A stretch of 64,000 nucleotides of DNA from Diprion similis (taxonomy: Eukaryota; Arthropoda; Insecta; Hymenoptera; Diprionidae), in NCBI RefSeq assembly GCF_021155765.1, contig NC_060108.1:19679025-19743024 (forward strand), given 5' to 3'. How positions within the stretch are numbered: position 1 is the first letter of the stretch; every line of letters starts with the position of its first letter. This document shows, piece by piece, positions 53,878 through 64,000 of the stretch. A program made the translations under genes and the position numbers. The notes under the pieces are model-generated. The model did no database searches and was not told the origin of the DNA. It was given only the letters and a program-made list of their open reading frames with translations.

Positions 53878-56800
53878 TTATACGCAACTCTCAGGACCCG
53901 GTATGGAATTCGCGATAATAATCTCCTTCATGAGGTTTCGGTCAGCCTTGAAACTGATGGGTTCCCACGACTTTGTGGAAAACGGGTTCAACTGTAATTT
54001 AAAGAAATTAGAATCGACGAAATCTCGGTAGGTCATGAATTTTGACAATAAAGATTCATGAAATATTTGTACACTCACGGTATAACCGTTGGTCTGGAGA
54101 CTCTGTTTGTGAATATCACACGGTGAAAACAATTTGTCCGGACGTACAGGTAAAAAAAGTTGTGGTTCACGGTTCAGTTTTCCTTGTTCTAAAATCGAGG
54201 GAATACAAATTAATTGGCAAACTTGACGTTTGGACCGTGTTAAACTGGCGGCTGTATATTAATCAAAGGCTAACTAGAATCGTATTGTTTAAATCATTTG
54301 AAATTTTTCAAGGCTGAAGGTGCGTTTGTTTCATATTACACATTGCGATACTTTCTAGATCGACAATGGAAATTTACCTTGCGGAGATTGTATAATATCT
54401 GGTTGAATGTTCAGAGCATAGTCGGTGACCTGCTTCAGCGTGTACTCGACAAAATACGTATCGCCGTTTGTGATATCAAACATGGAATTATTCTTGGAAT
54501 CCGGAGGTGTGATTATAGGCTGTTTCATGTACGGCTCGATGTGGACTGGGGACGTGGTCCCGCGGCGTCGGTACATCATTAATATTACAGAAAGTGTTGC
54601 AATTCCAAGGGCCATTAAACATCCAGTCAACAGTAAAATGAGCGCAATGATGTTAATGCCGCTGTCTGAAGTAAAAATATTACTATCGTCATTATCATTA
54701 TTCAAATGGATCCAAGCGCACTTTCCTTGTCACATAAATTATGAAAACATACATGATGAAAAGACCTTCCCCAAACAGTGAGCATAACAAATTTCGCCTC
54801 TCTTGCTCAATCCCAAATCGACTCATGTGCAATCATACCTGCGTGCTTTTCAGAATCCCGAAGCGTAATGTCATCGAGAAGACAGATTTCGCTTCGTCCT
54901 TTCGCATTCATTGCGTACATGACAAGGTAAAACTGAGTGGCAGGAAGAAGATCAGCGACGTTTATCCTGAACATAGGAACATCCGGGGTCACACTGGATA
55001 TATTCACACGCAGATGATCAGAGAGGACCTCGTATGCTTCCAGTCTGAATTCTTGGCGCAAACCTCCGTCGTATCCTGGCACACAGTCGACCTCAAGTAT
55101 TTCGGAACTTCGGTTCAGCGATGCTTTGACCGTGCAATTATTCAAGGGTCCAGGTTTTACTGAAAATCACGAATACTCGTGAAACTGTTCGCGTTCTGTA
55201 GCTCTCGAGATACTTCGATAACGCAGCTGCACTCACCGGCTGGAATAACTTGATAAACGCACGGCGATTCCTGTTTTCCAATTGCATTTTTACCCCAGCA
55301 AGTTAGAGCCCCGTAATCACGCTCTGAAATCGGAGTGTACATCAATTCGCTCGTCGTTCCGTTATCTCCGTCAAACGTCACAGGAGCAACGTCCAAATTT
55401 TCTCCACTATTATTAAACTCCCAGGTGAAATCAATCTCGGCGGGGTCCGCAATTACCTGGCAACGTACTTTCACGGATTCTTCAAGAGACGCACCAATGA
55501 TAGTGACCTCTTTCGCCTTGCAAACAGGGGCAACTGAAATGTAAATATTTTTATTGCAACGCCGTGTTTCACTTTGATATATTCTCAACGTGGTTATTAC
55601 GGAATTCCTATTAGTCTGTTGAAATTTCCCAAGCTATTGTTTTCCTGGTATACGCAGGTACACCACGTAACGTTCGTCGTTTTTGAAAAATAAATAAATA
55701 CTTGCTGGCAGAGCTCGTGTGGTGAAAGGTGAAATATCAATTGGAACCTGATAATGAGTAATGAGCTTGCTCGAACAGGAACCGCGACCAAGACGTGTTT
55801 CACTGTTTTGGGAATTATGCAAATTCAAATTACAGGTGAATCGAAGTCATGTTGAAGATTACCAAAAAATGATCGCTCTCCAAAGAAGGCTTCGTGCGTT
55901 GAGCTGGTATTGGAGTTATATGAAACGTGACTTGAAAGTGAAGTAAAAACTGAACATGGTCTGTGATTTGTCGCAGCGAAATTGCGCCAGTTTCCTGCAA
56001 CGCCTTTTCCGCGCGACCAAATCCACCTTGAAGTTACATCGGACTTACATTGGATTCTGAGTAAGACACTGGGGCTAGTCGTTTCTCCACGTTCGTTAGT
56101 CGCAACGCAGGTATAGTTTCCGGCATTATCCCTCCCAATGCTCTGAAGAACGAGACTTTTCGTGCTCATTATAACTCCGGCTGAGAAATTCTGGAGCAGC
56201 ATCAATCCCTGAAAACAAAAAATGCACGTAACTTGTACCATTGAACCAGACATTATCAAACAATTTGTACACACTTATATTATGTCTCAATTCGACAGGG
56301 TATTTCCATAATTTACCACGTGATATTATTTTTATTTGATTTATTTTTATTTATATTAGGGAAACAAGGTAATTGTATACTAACGTTGTGCTGCCATGTA
56401 ATTTTACTCAGCTCAGGATTAGCCCGAACTTGACATTCAAAATAGACATCATCGCCTTCTTTTATATTCTCCGCATTCAGCGTACTTCCAAGTTGCAGAA
56501 AAACTCTAGGCGCGACTGAAACAAGCATCTCCATCATTTCCGGGTAGCACAAATTTCTTCTTAATACCCAATGGATAAGGTCATTCGTCCAAACTCGTTT
56601 ATAGCAGAAGAATTCAATTCCATTCGCATTAAGTGATGTACTTACATACGACATTTAACTGGAAAGTATCTTCCAAGAAAGCACCCGGTAAGGCTGGATT
56701 CTCTCCGCGACATTTGAGGGTTTTGCCATCATCTTCGGGAGAAGGTGTGAACGTCACGGTGTTCAGAACGACGGTAGAATTTCCGATCTCTCGGAACTGA

Positions 56801-58839
56801 AAGTGACAAAAATAAATACTCGGCAAAATTATCTTGCCATGCAAAAGCAGGACCGAAAGTGCGAAACGGGGGAAAAAACTTTGCTTGCACACCTTTCCTT
56901 TCCGGAACTCCACGGTTCCGTCGAACCAAGCGATCTGAGCACGAGGATGCGAGCCAATAACTTCACAAGTTAGGGAATACTCGCTTTCTGCCTCCAAAAT
57001 ATCCGGCTTGGATATTATCTTCACCGATATGGGTTTCACTGTAATCGTATTACAGAGGCACAGATCATACGGAAACCCTCGCAAATTCGATTCGAAGGGC
57101 GTGTTTTTTGGCTGTTTCTTTGTGTTTTTTTTTACTCACAATAAACATCCAAGAGGACAGTCGTCTCCAAGGGCGGTATCAGATCCGTATTAGCGGCTCT
57201 GCACTTGTATGTTGTGTTCAGATGCTCTCTTCGCAATTTAGGCACCGTTAATTTGCTAACGATAATATTTAGGCCGGTTTCCTGCAGCTGACCGCCACCT
57301 TCAACCCCATTAACGTACCACGTGATGTTCGGTGCCGGTTTTCCTGTTTTAAAGCAAATTTCAATTTCTCTAATATCACGTATCTATTGTTAACGTTTCT
57401 TTTTCTTTCACTCTTACTGTATATCTGTCCTATCGCACCATGTGTCGATGGTATGCAATATTCCTGAAATAACTGTTCAGACGGCTAAGCCGAGAAGGTA
57501 ATATTGAAAGGAATTATTTTTAAAAGACTTGTGCAAGCGCCAACTGCTGTTACAGGCGCTTCTAAATTGCCCCTCAAATATACCGATATAGGCATAGTAC
57601 AAAATGTGCAGCTTGGCGAAGAAGCAACTTCTTGGACATGACGTAATTTCCATATACTGAACACGTTCACACATGGTGTTATGTATAGGTATACTCACCT
57701 CCGCGAACCTCACAGGATAGACCAAATTCAAGGCCTACTTGAAAAGGTCCAACGATATGATCCACCTCGACGCCGGATCCATCGTAAATCAGGAGCTGAT
57801 GAGGCGGCACTGTCAAGATAATTTGAATATGATATTTTGATACGCTGATTTATGGATGTTTGATCCGTAGTGTAATGTTACAAGGAAAATGAATAGGCAA
57901 CGTATTCATTATGTTATACCGTTTCGATACAAAAAATGAAATTCTCCGATTAAGAGTTTAATACTCACCTATTACCGTTAGATTAACTTGGAAATTTCTA
58001 GTCGGTGAATTTCTGAAATCCACCCGACATCTGTATATCCCTTCATCGTCCAGCTGAACTGCTTCGAGTAAAAGTTTTGCCGGCTTCGAGAATGTGACGA
58101 AGCGTGCTCGCGGCCCAAAAGCATTACCATCGGACCAATAAAGCGCCGTACTAAAGCCCCTTCCTCGAACATCGTACCTGATAACAGTAAGCACTTGCGC
58201 TTTTTAACCGTCCCTGAGGAGTCGAACCATGATCGAAAAAAAAATTAATACAGGGGTAAGAAATCGCCCTTCATCTCGATTTATGCCATTTAATAATAAC
58301 GAGGAAAATTTTTTTTCGTTATACCTGTAAATTGGCTTTACCGAGGAGTCGCGAAACCACAGCACCATGTACACACGATCTTCTCGAGTGGATGGTTCAA
58401 TGTCACAAGGTAATTCCGCGGTTCGACCAAGCACTGCCGTTACTTCCAACGTAGAAACTGAAAGTTTTATACAACGTGATTATGTCAGTACTACAGTGTA
58501 TTTAAACAAAAAAGTTTCGATGCTACAGCCGTTGAGTGCGGCTTAGAAATTGCCGGGCACGTTTCTTACTCAATGATAGTGCTCCGGCGATATGCGAGAA
58601 CGTGTGCTCTTGTTTCCTATGTGATTTCAGCAGTTTCGCGGTATGATAATGTATACTTACAATTAATGAATATATTTGCATATGGATACGCACATGCGTG
58701 GATGAATGTATGTAAATCGCGTACCTGGATCATCGTCCGTATCCCAATTACCAGTAGCATTCGCATGGCCGATAATTGTGAGCAAATAACCACAGATAAT
58801 TAGGTTGACTACTGTCACCAGCAATACTCCAACTGCCAT
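53878..58839 (-). CDS. Sidestep-family immunoglobulin cell-surface receptor
   Basis: Type I membrane adhesion protein; Side proteins pair with Beat proteins in axon guidance and synaptic matching. Minus-strand exons in order: 58839-58725, 58457-58325, 58177-57969, 57809-57699, 57343-57140, 57038-56893, 56796-56646, 56515-56385, 56208-56049, 55533-55237, 55159-54839, 54665-54378, 54188-54079, 53991-53878. Every join keeps frame; 829 aa. The signal peptide starts MAVGVLLVTVVNLIICGYLL. Ig1 (about 40-152) has the family signature: IYRYDVRGRGF, YWSDGNAFGPRA, DDEGIYRCRVDFRNSPTRN. Ig2 to Ig5 follow (about 153-552), with repeated Cys-x-Trp-Cys patterns such as YTCVATNERGE. An FN3-like domain (553-659) lacks a WSxWS-type end. 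The TM helix is at about 662-690, followed by MYRRRG and a 137-residue cytoplasmic tail ending ESCV. The start is the only in-frame ATG before the signal peptide. I cannot say which Side paralogue (I to VIII) this is. Confidence 0.94.
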
Positions 58840-60300
58840 TCCAAACTGTGATATGCTTTCTGCAGATCCCGAACATCCATCCACCGGCACTTGCACCAGT
58901 TCGAGCACAAGCACCACGGTATCAACAGATTTGGTACTGCTACCTGTTGTTTACCGGCGGAATTACTGTTTTCGAATCATTATTCGAATTTTTCTCTCTT
59001 CATCCCGTGACGAATCATTTTCGTATTTTCTTTTTTTTTTTTTGTCTTTTTTTTATATAAAAATTTTTCGTCAATTGGTTTTTATTTGCAAAAATATACA
59101 CGGTATACGCAGGATTTTATTTTAGGCATCCATGACGGTAAATTTATTATAGAAAATAATTACACAACCCGAATTCATTATCGCGTCAAGAGTTTATTGT
59201 TTGTGTTGCGTTAGGTGTATATAACTGTTGTATGAAAATTGACAATGCATATTTTTGATAATATTGTATTACGCGAGTGTAGTATGTTTAAAAAAAAATT
59301 TTACGAGTAATGGAAAAATAAACTAAACCGAGAAATGTGTTGATCATGTGCATTTACGTATGAATTTGTTTTTTTTAATTAATATTATTCTAAATTTCGT
59401 TGAACCGATGTATACCTTTAGTTTAAATAATCAAACGAAAGCACGACTATCGGCTTAGGAAATATCGTTGCAAATTTATTTACAACGCATTGTTTTATAC
59501 CGTAAATAAAATCCATTTCATTACTATCGAGTCTGAAATAGATTATACGATTGATATTTGTCATTTGAATTTAGGCATGATATTTTCATCGAGAGTTATG
59601 CAATTATTGTATTCGTAAACTAGAGACGCAGTAAGTTCACAGGACAAAAATACATTTCACGAAACTTTTCTCGTGTACCTATTAATATTCACGGAGAGAT
59701 ACGCCACCTTGGTTTTGCTAGCGGATCATGGAGTATTTCGATCACTCGTATCACTTTGCTAGAACGGGTAAAATATTTTCAGCTTGATCTCTCAAAGTTT
59801 AATCGTCGTCGTAGTACGGAAGTAGATTTTTATTAAAACCAATTTACGCGAATTGCGTATCAGCACGCGGTTTGTGGGTTTAGATAATTTTTTAACTGGC
59901 GGCTATGCGTTTTGCGAGGATTATGCGAAAGTTGTACTAGCGTGCATAGCGCATTAATAGCAAGTTGTGAGTAAGGACTAGATAGTGACGGTACAGCTCG
60001 ATGTGAAAGGTCCACCCTCAAAGTGCCAGAGAGTCGAATCAGTCGGGGTGCGGGTTGGAATCGTTCGCGAGGTGTTATTTCTCCCGGGAAAATCACATTT
60101 TTATATTCACTATCGGCGATGAAATTGTGTAAACAGTTGATTCGAGATTCGGGATTCAAGACGCCGAACAAACCACCACCATCCCTCACTACACAAGTAA
60201 TAACACATTCGGGCGTTTCCGTAAAGCGATCGTTAGATGACTACGCTCGGAGTTCCAGCGCGACGACGCAACTCATTTTCTGGTACAGGAAGGAAGGGTG

Positions 60301-60342
60301 GAAAAGAGGGAAAGAGGGATAGAGGGAAAGAGGGAAAGAGGG
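60301..60342 (+). repeat. GGGAAAGA purine tandem repeat
   Basis: About five imperfect units of GAAAGAGG/GATAGAGG, all purine on the plus strand apart from a single T. Such tracts can adopt triplex-like forms. Confidence 0.85.
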
Positions 60343-60559
60343 TTGCCCGGATAGGGGCAGGAAGGAGGAGAAGGAGGGAGAAATGCGGGCGAGGTGGGAA
60401 ACGCCGAGTGAAAAAGGATCAAGAATCATTTTCGTCGTCTTGGATCTGCTTATCCTGCACGTCGATCGAGCCAAAATTCATATCACAAATATGACGTGTG
60501 GTCTAAAAATCTTTTTCAATACTCTGCCTGCCAGAACTAATAATCCATCAATTCCCCTA

Positions 60560-60585
60560 CCACACACACACACACACACACACAC
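60560..60585 (+). repeat. CA dinucleotide repeat
   Basis: About 13 CA units. Simple microsatellite. Confidence 0.9.
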
Positions 60586-62854
60586 CTGTAATAACTAATG
60601 TAAATTATTACCAGGAATCATTTCATCCCCCAGGTGCAGGTCAATGTGGCCCCGGGCGCCAAGCGCTAGTGTATAGGTATAAGAAGCTCGAAGCATATGT
60701 CATAGCTTTGAATATCGGGGAGGAAAAATGTCGATGAAAAACGATAGAATGGGACCTACGTCGGTGATCCTCACGATCATGGCTCTGCCGCACAAAAGGT
60801 CGTGGTCTGAGAAGGGCGAAGGTACCCTGCTTCATTCAGTTGACCATCAATGGACCAGAAAAACGGACAACGGCTGAAGCTTCGCCTGTATGCATAGATA
60901 TCTTTTTAAAAGAAAGATTAATATACATGGGCATACGCTCACTTGCAGGCATACTTAGCGACTGACTTACGTCCACTGACTTCGTTCCTGATAAACATTA
61001 CGAATATAGATCGAACTAAATTTTCGAGTATCGTCAACTCCGGTGGATCCGATTTTTTTTTGGTGGTTTTTCGAGGTATTGACGGTTTGAATTGACCGCG
61101 AGATAAATTCACCCTCTTCTATTTTCGTCAGTAAAGCTCGGGCATCATGTCTCTTGAACGGATCCGGATTGATGGATGAATATGAAATTCTTACTGCTTT
61201 TAGGGGGGGAGAAGAAAGAAAAGAAATACATCATTCCGAGTCGTAAAAGGTGAGGACTATAAAAGTGAAGTTTCTTGCATCCGACTTTTGATTTCTTCGC
61301 GTGTTAAGTGAAGGGGGAGGTATTACTTGACGATATTAATTTTATTTGTCATAAACTCCGAAGCACAATCCGAGTAGAATTTCACTCTGTCGGTTGGAAA
61401 TCCAGGTCATCAGCTGCGTGGTTTACGATGTCTAAGTAATTTTCGTTGCCGCTCATGGCACAACTTGACCCTAAGAGCTGTTCCGGCTTGCCCTCTAAAA
61501 GTGGGGGAGGGACACGAACACCCCGACGGGCTCAAAAATCATTTTGCTTGTCCTTTTAACAGTGAAAATCCGGTTCGAAGAGTGGCAAAAATCGCCAACG
61601 CCTCGGGCGGCGAACTAGCATACGTTGCCCCCCAAGTAGTTGGTTATGGAAAGACAAGTCATGTCGAGTATTATGGTGTAGACGTATAGCTGGCTACCTT
61701 GACTGGCCACTCCAGACCGAACATGGAAAGAAAGGAACATAAAAATTATTTATCGTCACTACAGCTCGTTCAAATCGTTGTAAGCTATATCGGTTTTTCT
61801 GTCACTAAGAGCATCCGTTTTTTGAGTTTTCTTTTTTCTGTAACTTGAGCTTGAAAGGGTTTGAAGAAACTTGCGACTTTTTCCTCTGTTAAATTGAGCG
61901 TGAAATGATTTATGCATCATATGAAATATGGAAACGAAATAATCATTGTGCAAACAATCGTATGTTTGTTTGCCACTAATGGTTTCGCAGAATAAGCGTA
62001 GATATAATAATGCATATGTACAGGAGAATAATAATGCATTATGCCTCGGAATTTATATTCCACACCGTGTATCATGTTGTGATTTTCGTAAATTGATTAT
62101 TTATATACACGCATATAGAAAATCGATTTTACTTGTACTAAACACGTTTGTAGAGAAATAACGTATCTACCTATATACGCGCGCTATATGTGTATACCTG
62201 TATATATATGTATATATGCAATTTTTTTTTTTCATACATTATTGTCGTTTAAAGCGAACATCGAATCCCGATGCGTACAATCATCACCCATTTTCGATTT
62301 ATTCATTGCTATAGCCCGCTTTATTTATTTTCTGTCATTTCCAATTGCGGGGATAACGTCGATTATTATTATAAAGTTACCTCCATACGAAATCGCGAGA
62401 TAAGAATTGAAGCGTATATCAAGGGATCACCGATTGTTTTTATACGTTGAAAAGCAAATGAATGAAAAAATAAAAAGTAAAAGGAAAAACAAGAAAAATA
62501 AAAAGAGGAGGGAAAAAAAAATCCCAACCCCGCGGTGGCTTATGGATGAATGTGTGCGCTTATTCGTTGAAGGTGAGCGCAGGGCGCATGCCAGGTAAAG
62601 GGTGCGCGCGCGTATTCTGCTCTTTTCGATCGTCGCTACTGTAGAGAGGTTCTAGCTCATGGCGCCTGTATTCCATTATTAGGGATTTTTAAAAAAGCCT
62701 CGTCCGTTAGTAGTCGCCGAGGAATAACGTACGGCGTGAAACGGTGCGGTGATTTTAATAACAACAATGTGCAATTTGGTGAATCAATAACTGCACGAAG
62801 TCAATTCAATAAGCTTCTACCTACACCGCGGAGTTTAATCAGAAAGTGTCGACT

Positions 62855-62857
<3 letters not shown>

Positions 62858-62895
<38 letters not shown>

Positions 62896-62903
62896 GCTCT
62901 CTC
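62858..62903 (+). repeat. CT tract (GA on the minus strand)
   Basis: About 45 bases of CT with two interruptions. Long GA/CT tracts bind GAGA factor in insects and often mark promoters, but no gene start is evident beside it. Confidence 0.85.
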
Positions 62904-64000
62904 CTCAGTCTTAATTATATCTATATATCTATATATATACACATCTGTACATACACCTACATGTATTATACAAACATATTACGAAGATATATGTCTTTTT
63001 TAACGGCATACGTACCACCAAGCGTTATGTGTATCATGATTTAAAACATCATCGCGGATTTACTCGAATATACATCGATATGAGTATATAATAGTGAAGG
63101 AGGTATTATTTATAACGATAATATCGATGTAAATGCCGCGGGATATTTGAGTAATAATTGCTCGTGTGAAAACACTATCGTAGCTGTTTAATTGGAGACA
63201 AATCTGTGTGAAATTATGGTTCCAAACACCTCTTAATAATTATGCAATGATGATGATCCAACTTCATATGTACATTACAAATGTACTGTGCATCTCGAAC
63301 AGTAGACATTTCAGGATACTAATTCCGCTTGTTCCGCTATGGATTACTGGTGCCCTGTGCGTCAAAGACAGTGAGTTGAATATTATTTTGAACATTGCAT
63401 TGATATCGTGTATTCGTATTCCCCGACCTTCGCCCTATGGTGTAAGTCAGAATGCCGTCTGTATAGCTATGTAACTCTGGTATCCCTCGGGATTTGTAGT
63501 ACGTGTGTAAAAACGGGGTGGAAATTGTTGTATTTCATGAGAAGAAAAAAAAGTATATATATACATATATATATTTATTTATTGCGTGGGAACTGTTACT
63601 GACTGTGAGAATATAGCTTATCGTACTGTACAAAAATGTATTTACATGGTATAGGTATATAAAAACGTATATCTATACCATTCTTCCGCCTCTTTGCGTA
63701 TAACAACATGAGTAATGATCCTGTCACTTTTACTCTCTGCATGACATAAATGTACCTACTCGTTTTCGTACGTATCTGCTCAAACATCCATTGTTTTCCA
63801 ACATAAATATAAATAATATAGCAAATATTTCAGGCCTGATGACGAAGGCCGTTATGTCAGTCGTCAAAATATCGATATAAGGATAGAGAAAAATGCTGAG
63901 GTGTATTTCGCAGATAATCGAATTACCTTCGTTCCGAATGTCACACAAAACTCTAATGGTACTTGTTGTTAGTTTACTGTGCGGTGTTCAATTCCGAAGT

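Larger units (their letters stand above)
58840..64000. other. Right flank, upstream of the Sidestep-like gene
   Basis: About 5 kb with no supported exon. It should contain the promoter of the minus-strand Sidestep-like gene. Notable content is a GGGAAAGA purine repeat (60,301-60,342), a CA repeat (60,560-60,585), a CT tract (about 62,858-62,903) and scattered TATATACATATA simple sequence. Open frames such as 61,465-61,689 and 60,023-60,322 show no known motif. Confidence 0.5.

Overview
The window looks like insect nuclear DNA: AT-rich, intron-containing, with GT-AG introns, AATAAA signals and many AT-type microsatellites. Every recognisable protein is an insect version of a conserved animal family. 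I think of Hymenoptera first, but only weakly; nothing I can compute here fixes the order. There are no bacterial operons, rRNA genes, CRISPR arrays or clear transposons.

Five genes can be read almost completely, with joined exons that stay in frame. (1) Presenilin (Psn), plus strand, 6,662-9,774, 7 coding exons, 508 aa. (2) A kinesin-3 motor of the KIF16B/Klp98A type, plus strand, 14,973-26,506, 16 coding exons, about 1,321 aa, with motor, FHA, coiled-coil and PX regions. (3) A two-domain group III chitinase (Cht7-like), minus strand, 36,919-29,020, about 968 aa, with two intact GH18 domains and a CBM14 domain. (4) A G-protein gamma subunit (Ggamma30A-like), minus strand, 48,539-45,043, 72 aa, with a CVIM prenylation box. 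(5) A Sidestep-family immunoglobulin cell-surface receptor, minus strand, 58,839-53,878, 14 coding exons, 829 aa, with five Ig domains, an FN3-like domain, a TM helix and a C-terminus that fits a class I PDZ ligand.

Layout: 1-6.4 kb holds a poorly understood left flank with an unrecognised acidic coding segment (1,868-2,454) that appears to change frame, and a TATA-plus-mini-exon (3,272-3,394) encoding MRISK and then a perfect splice donor. 6.4-26.8 kb carries the two plus-strand genes. 26.8-29 kb is the convergent gap to the chitinase. 29-59 kb carries three minus-strand genes, separated by two large gaps (37-45 and 48.6-53.8 kb) full of microsatellites. 59-64 kb is the upstream flank of the Sidestep-like gene, with GGGAAAGA, CA and CT repeats.

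The neighbours do not form a pathway: membrane proteolysis of Notch-type substrates, endosome transport, cuticle chitin organisation, photoreceptor-type G-protein signalling and axon guidance. I found no convincing new system. The points most worth a second look are the frame change at about 2.03-2.06 kb, the orphan MRISK first exon, the palindrome cluster at 5.18-5.28 kb, the shared GCGCATGCGC sites upstream of Psn and the kinesin, and a tRNA-like sequence inside a chitinase intron. Splice sites were chosen by eye from reading frame, donor/acceptor sequence and family knowledge; no alignment was run.
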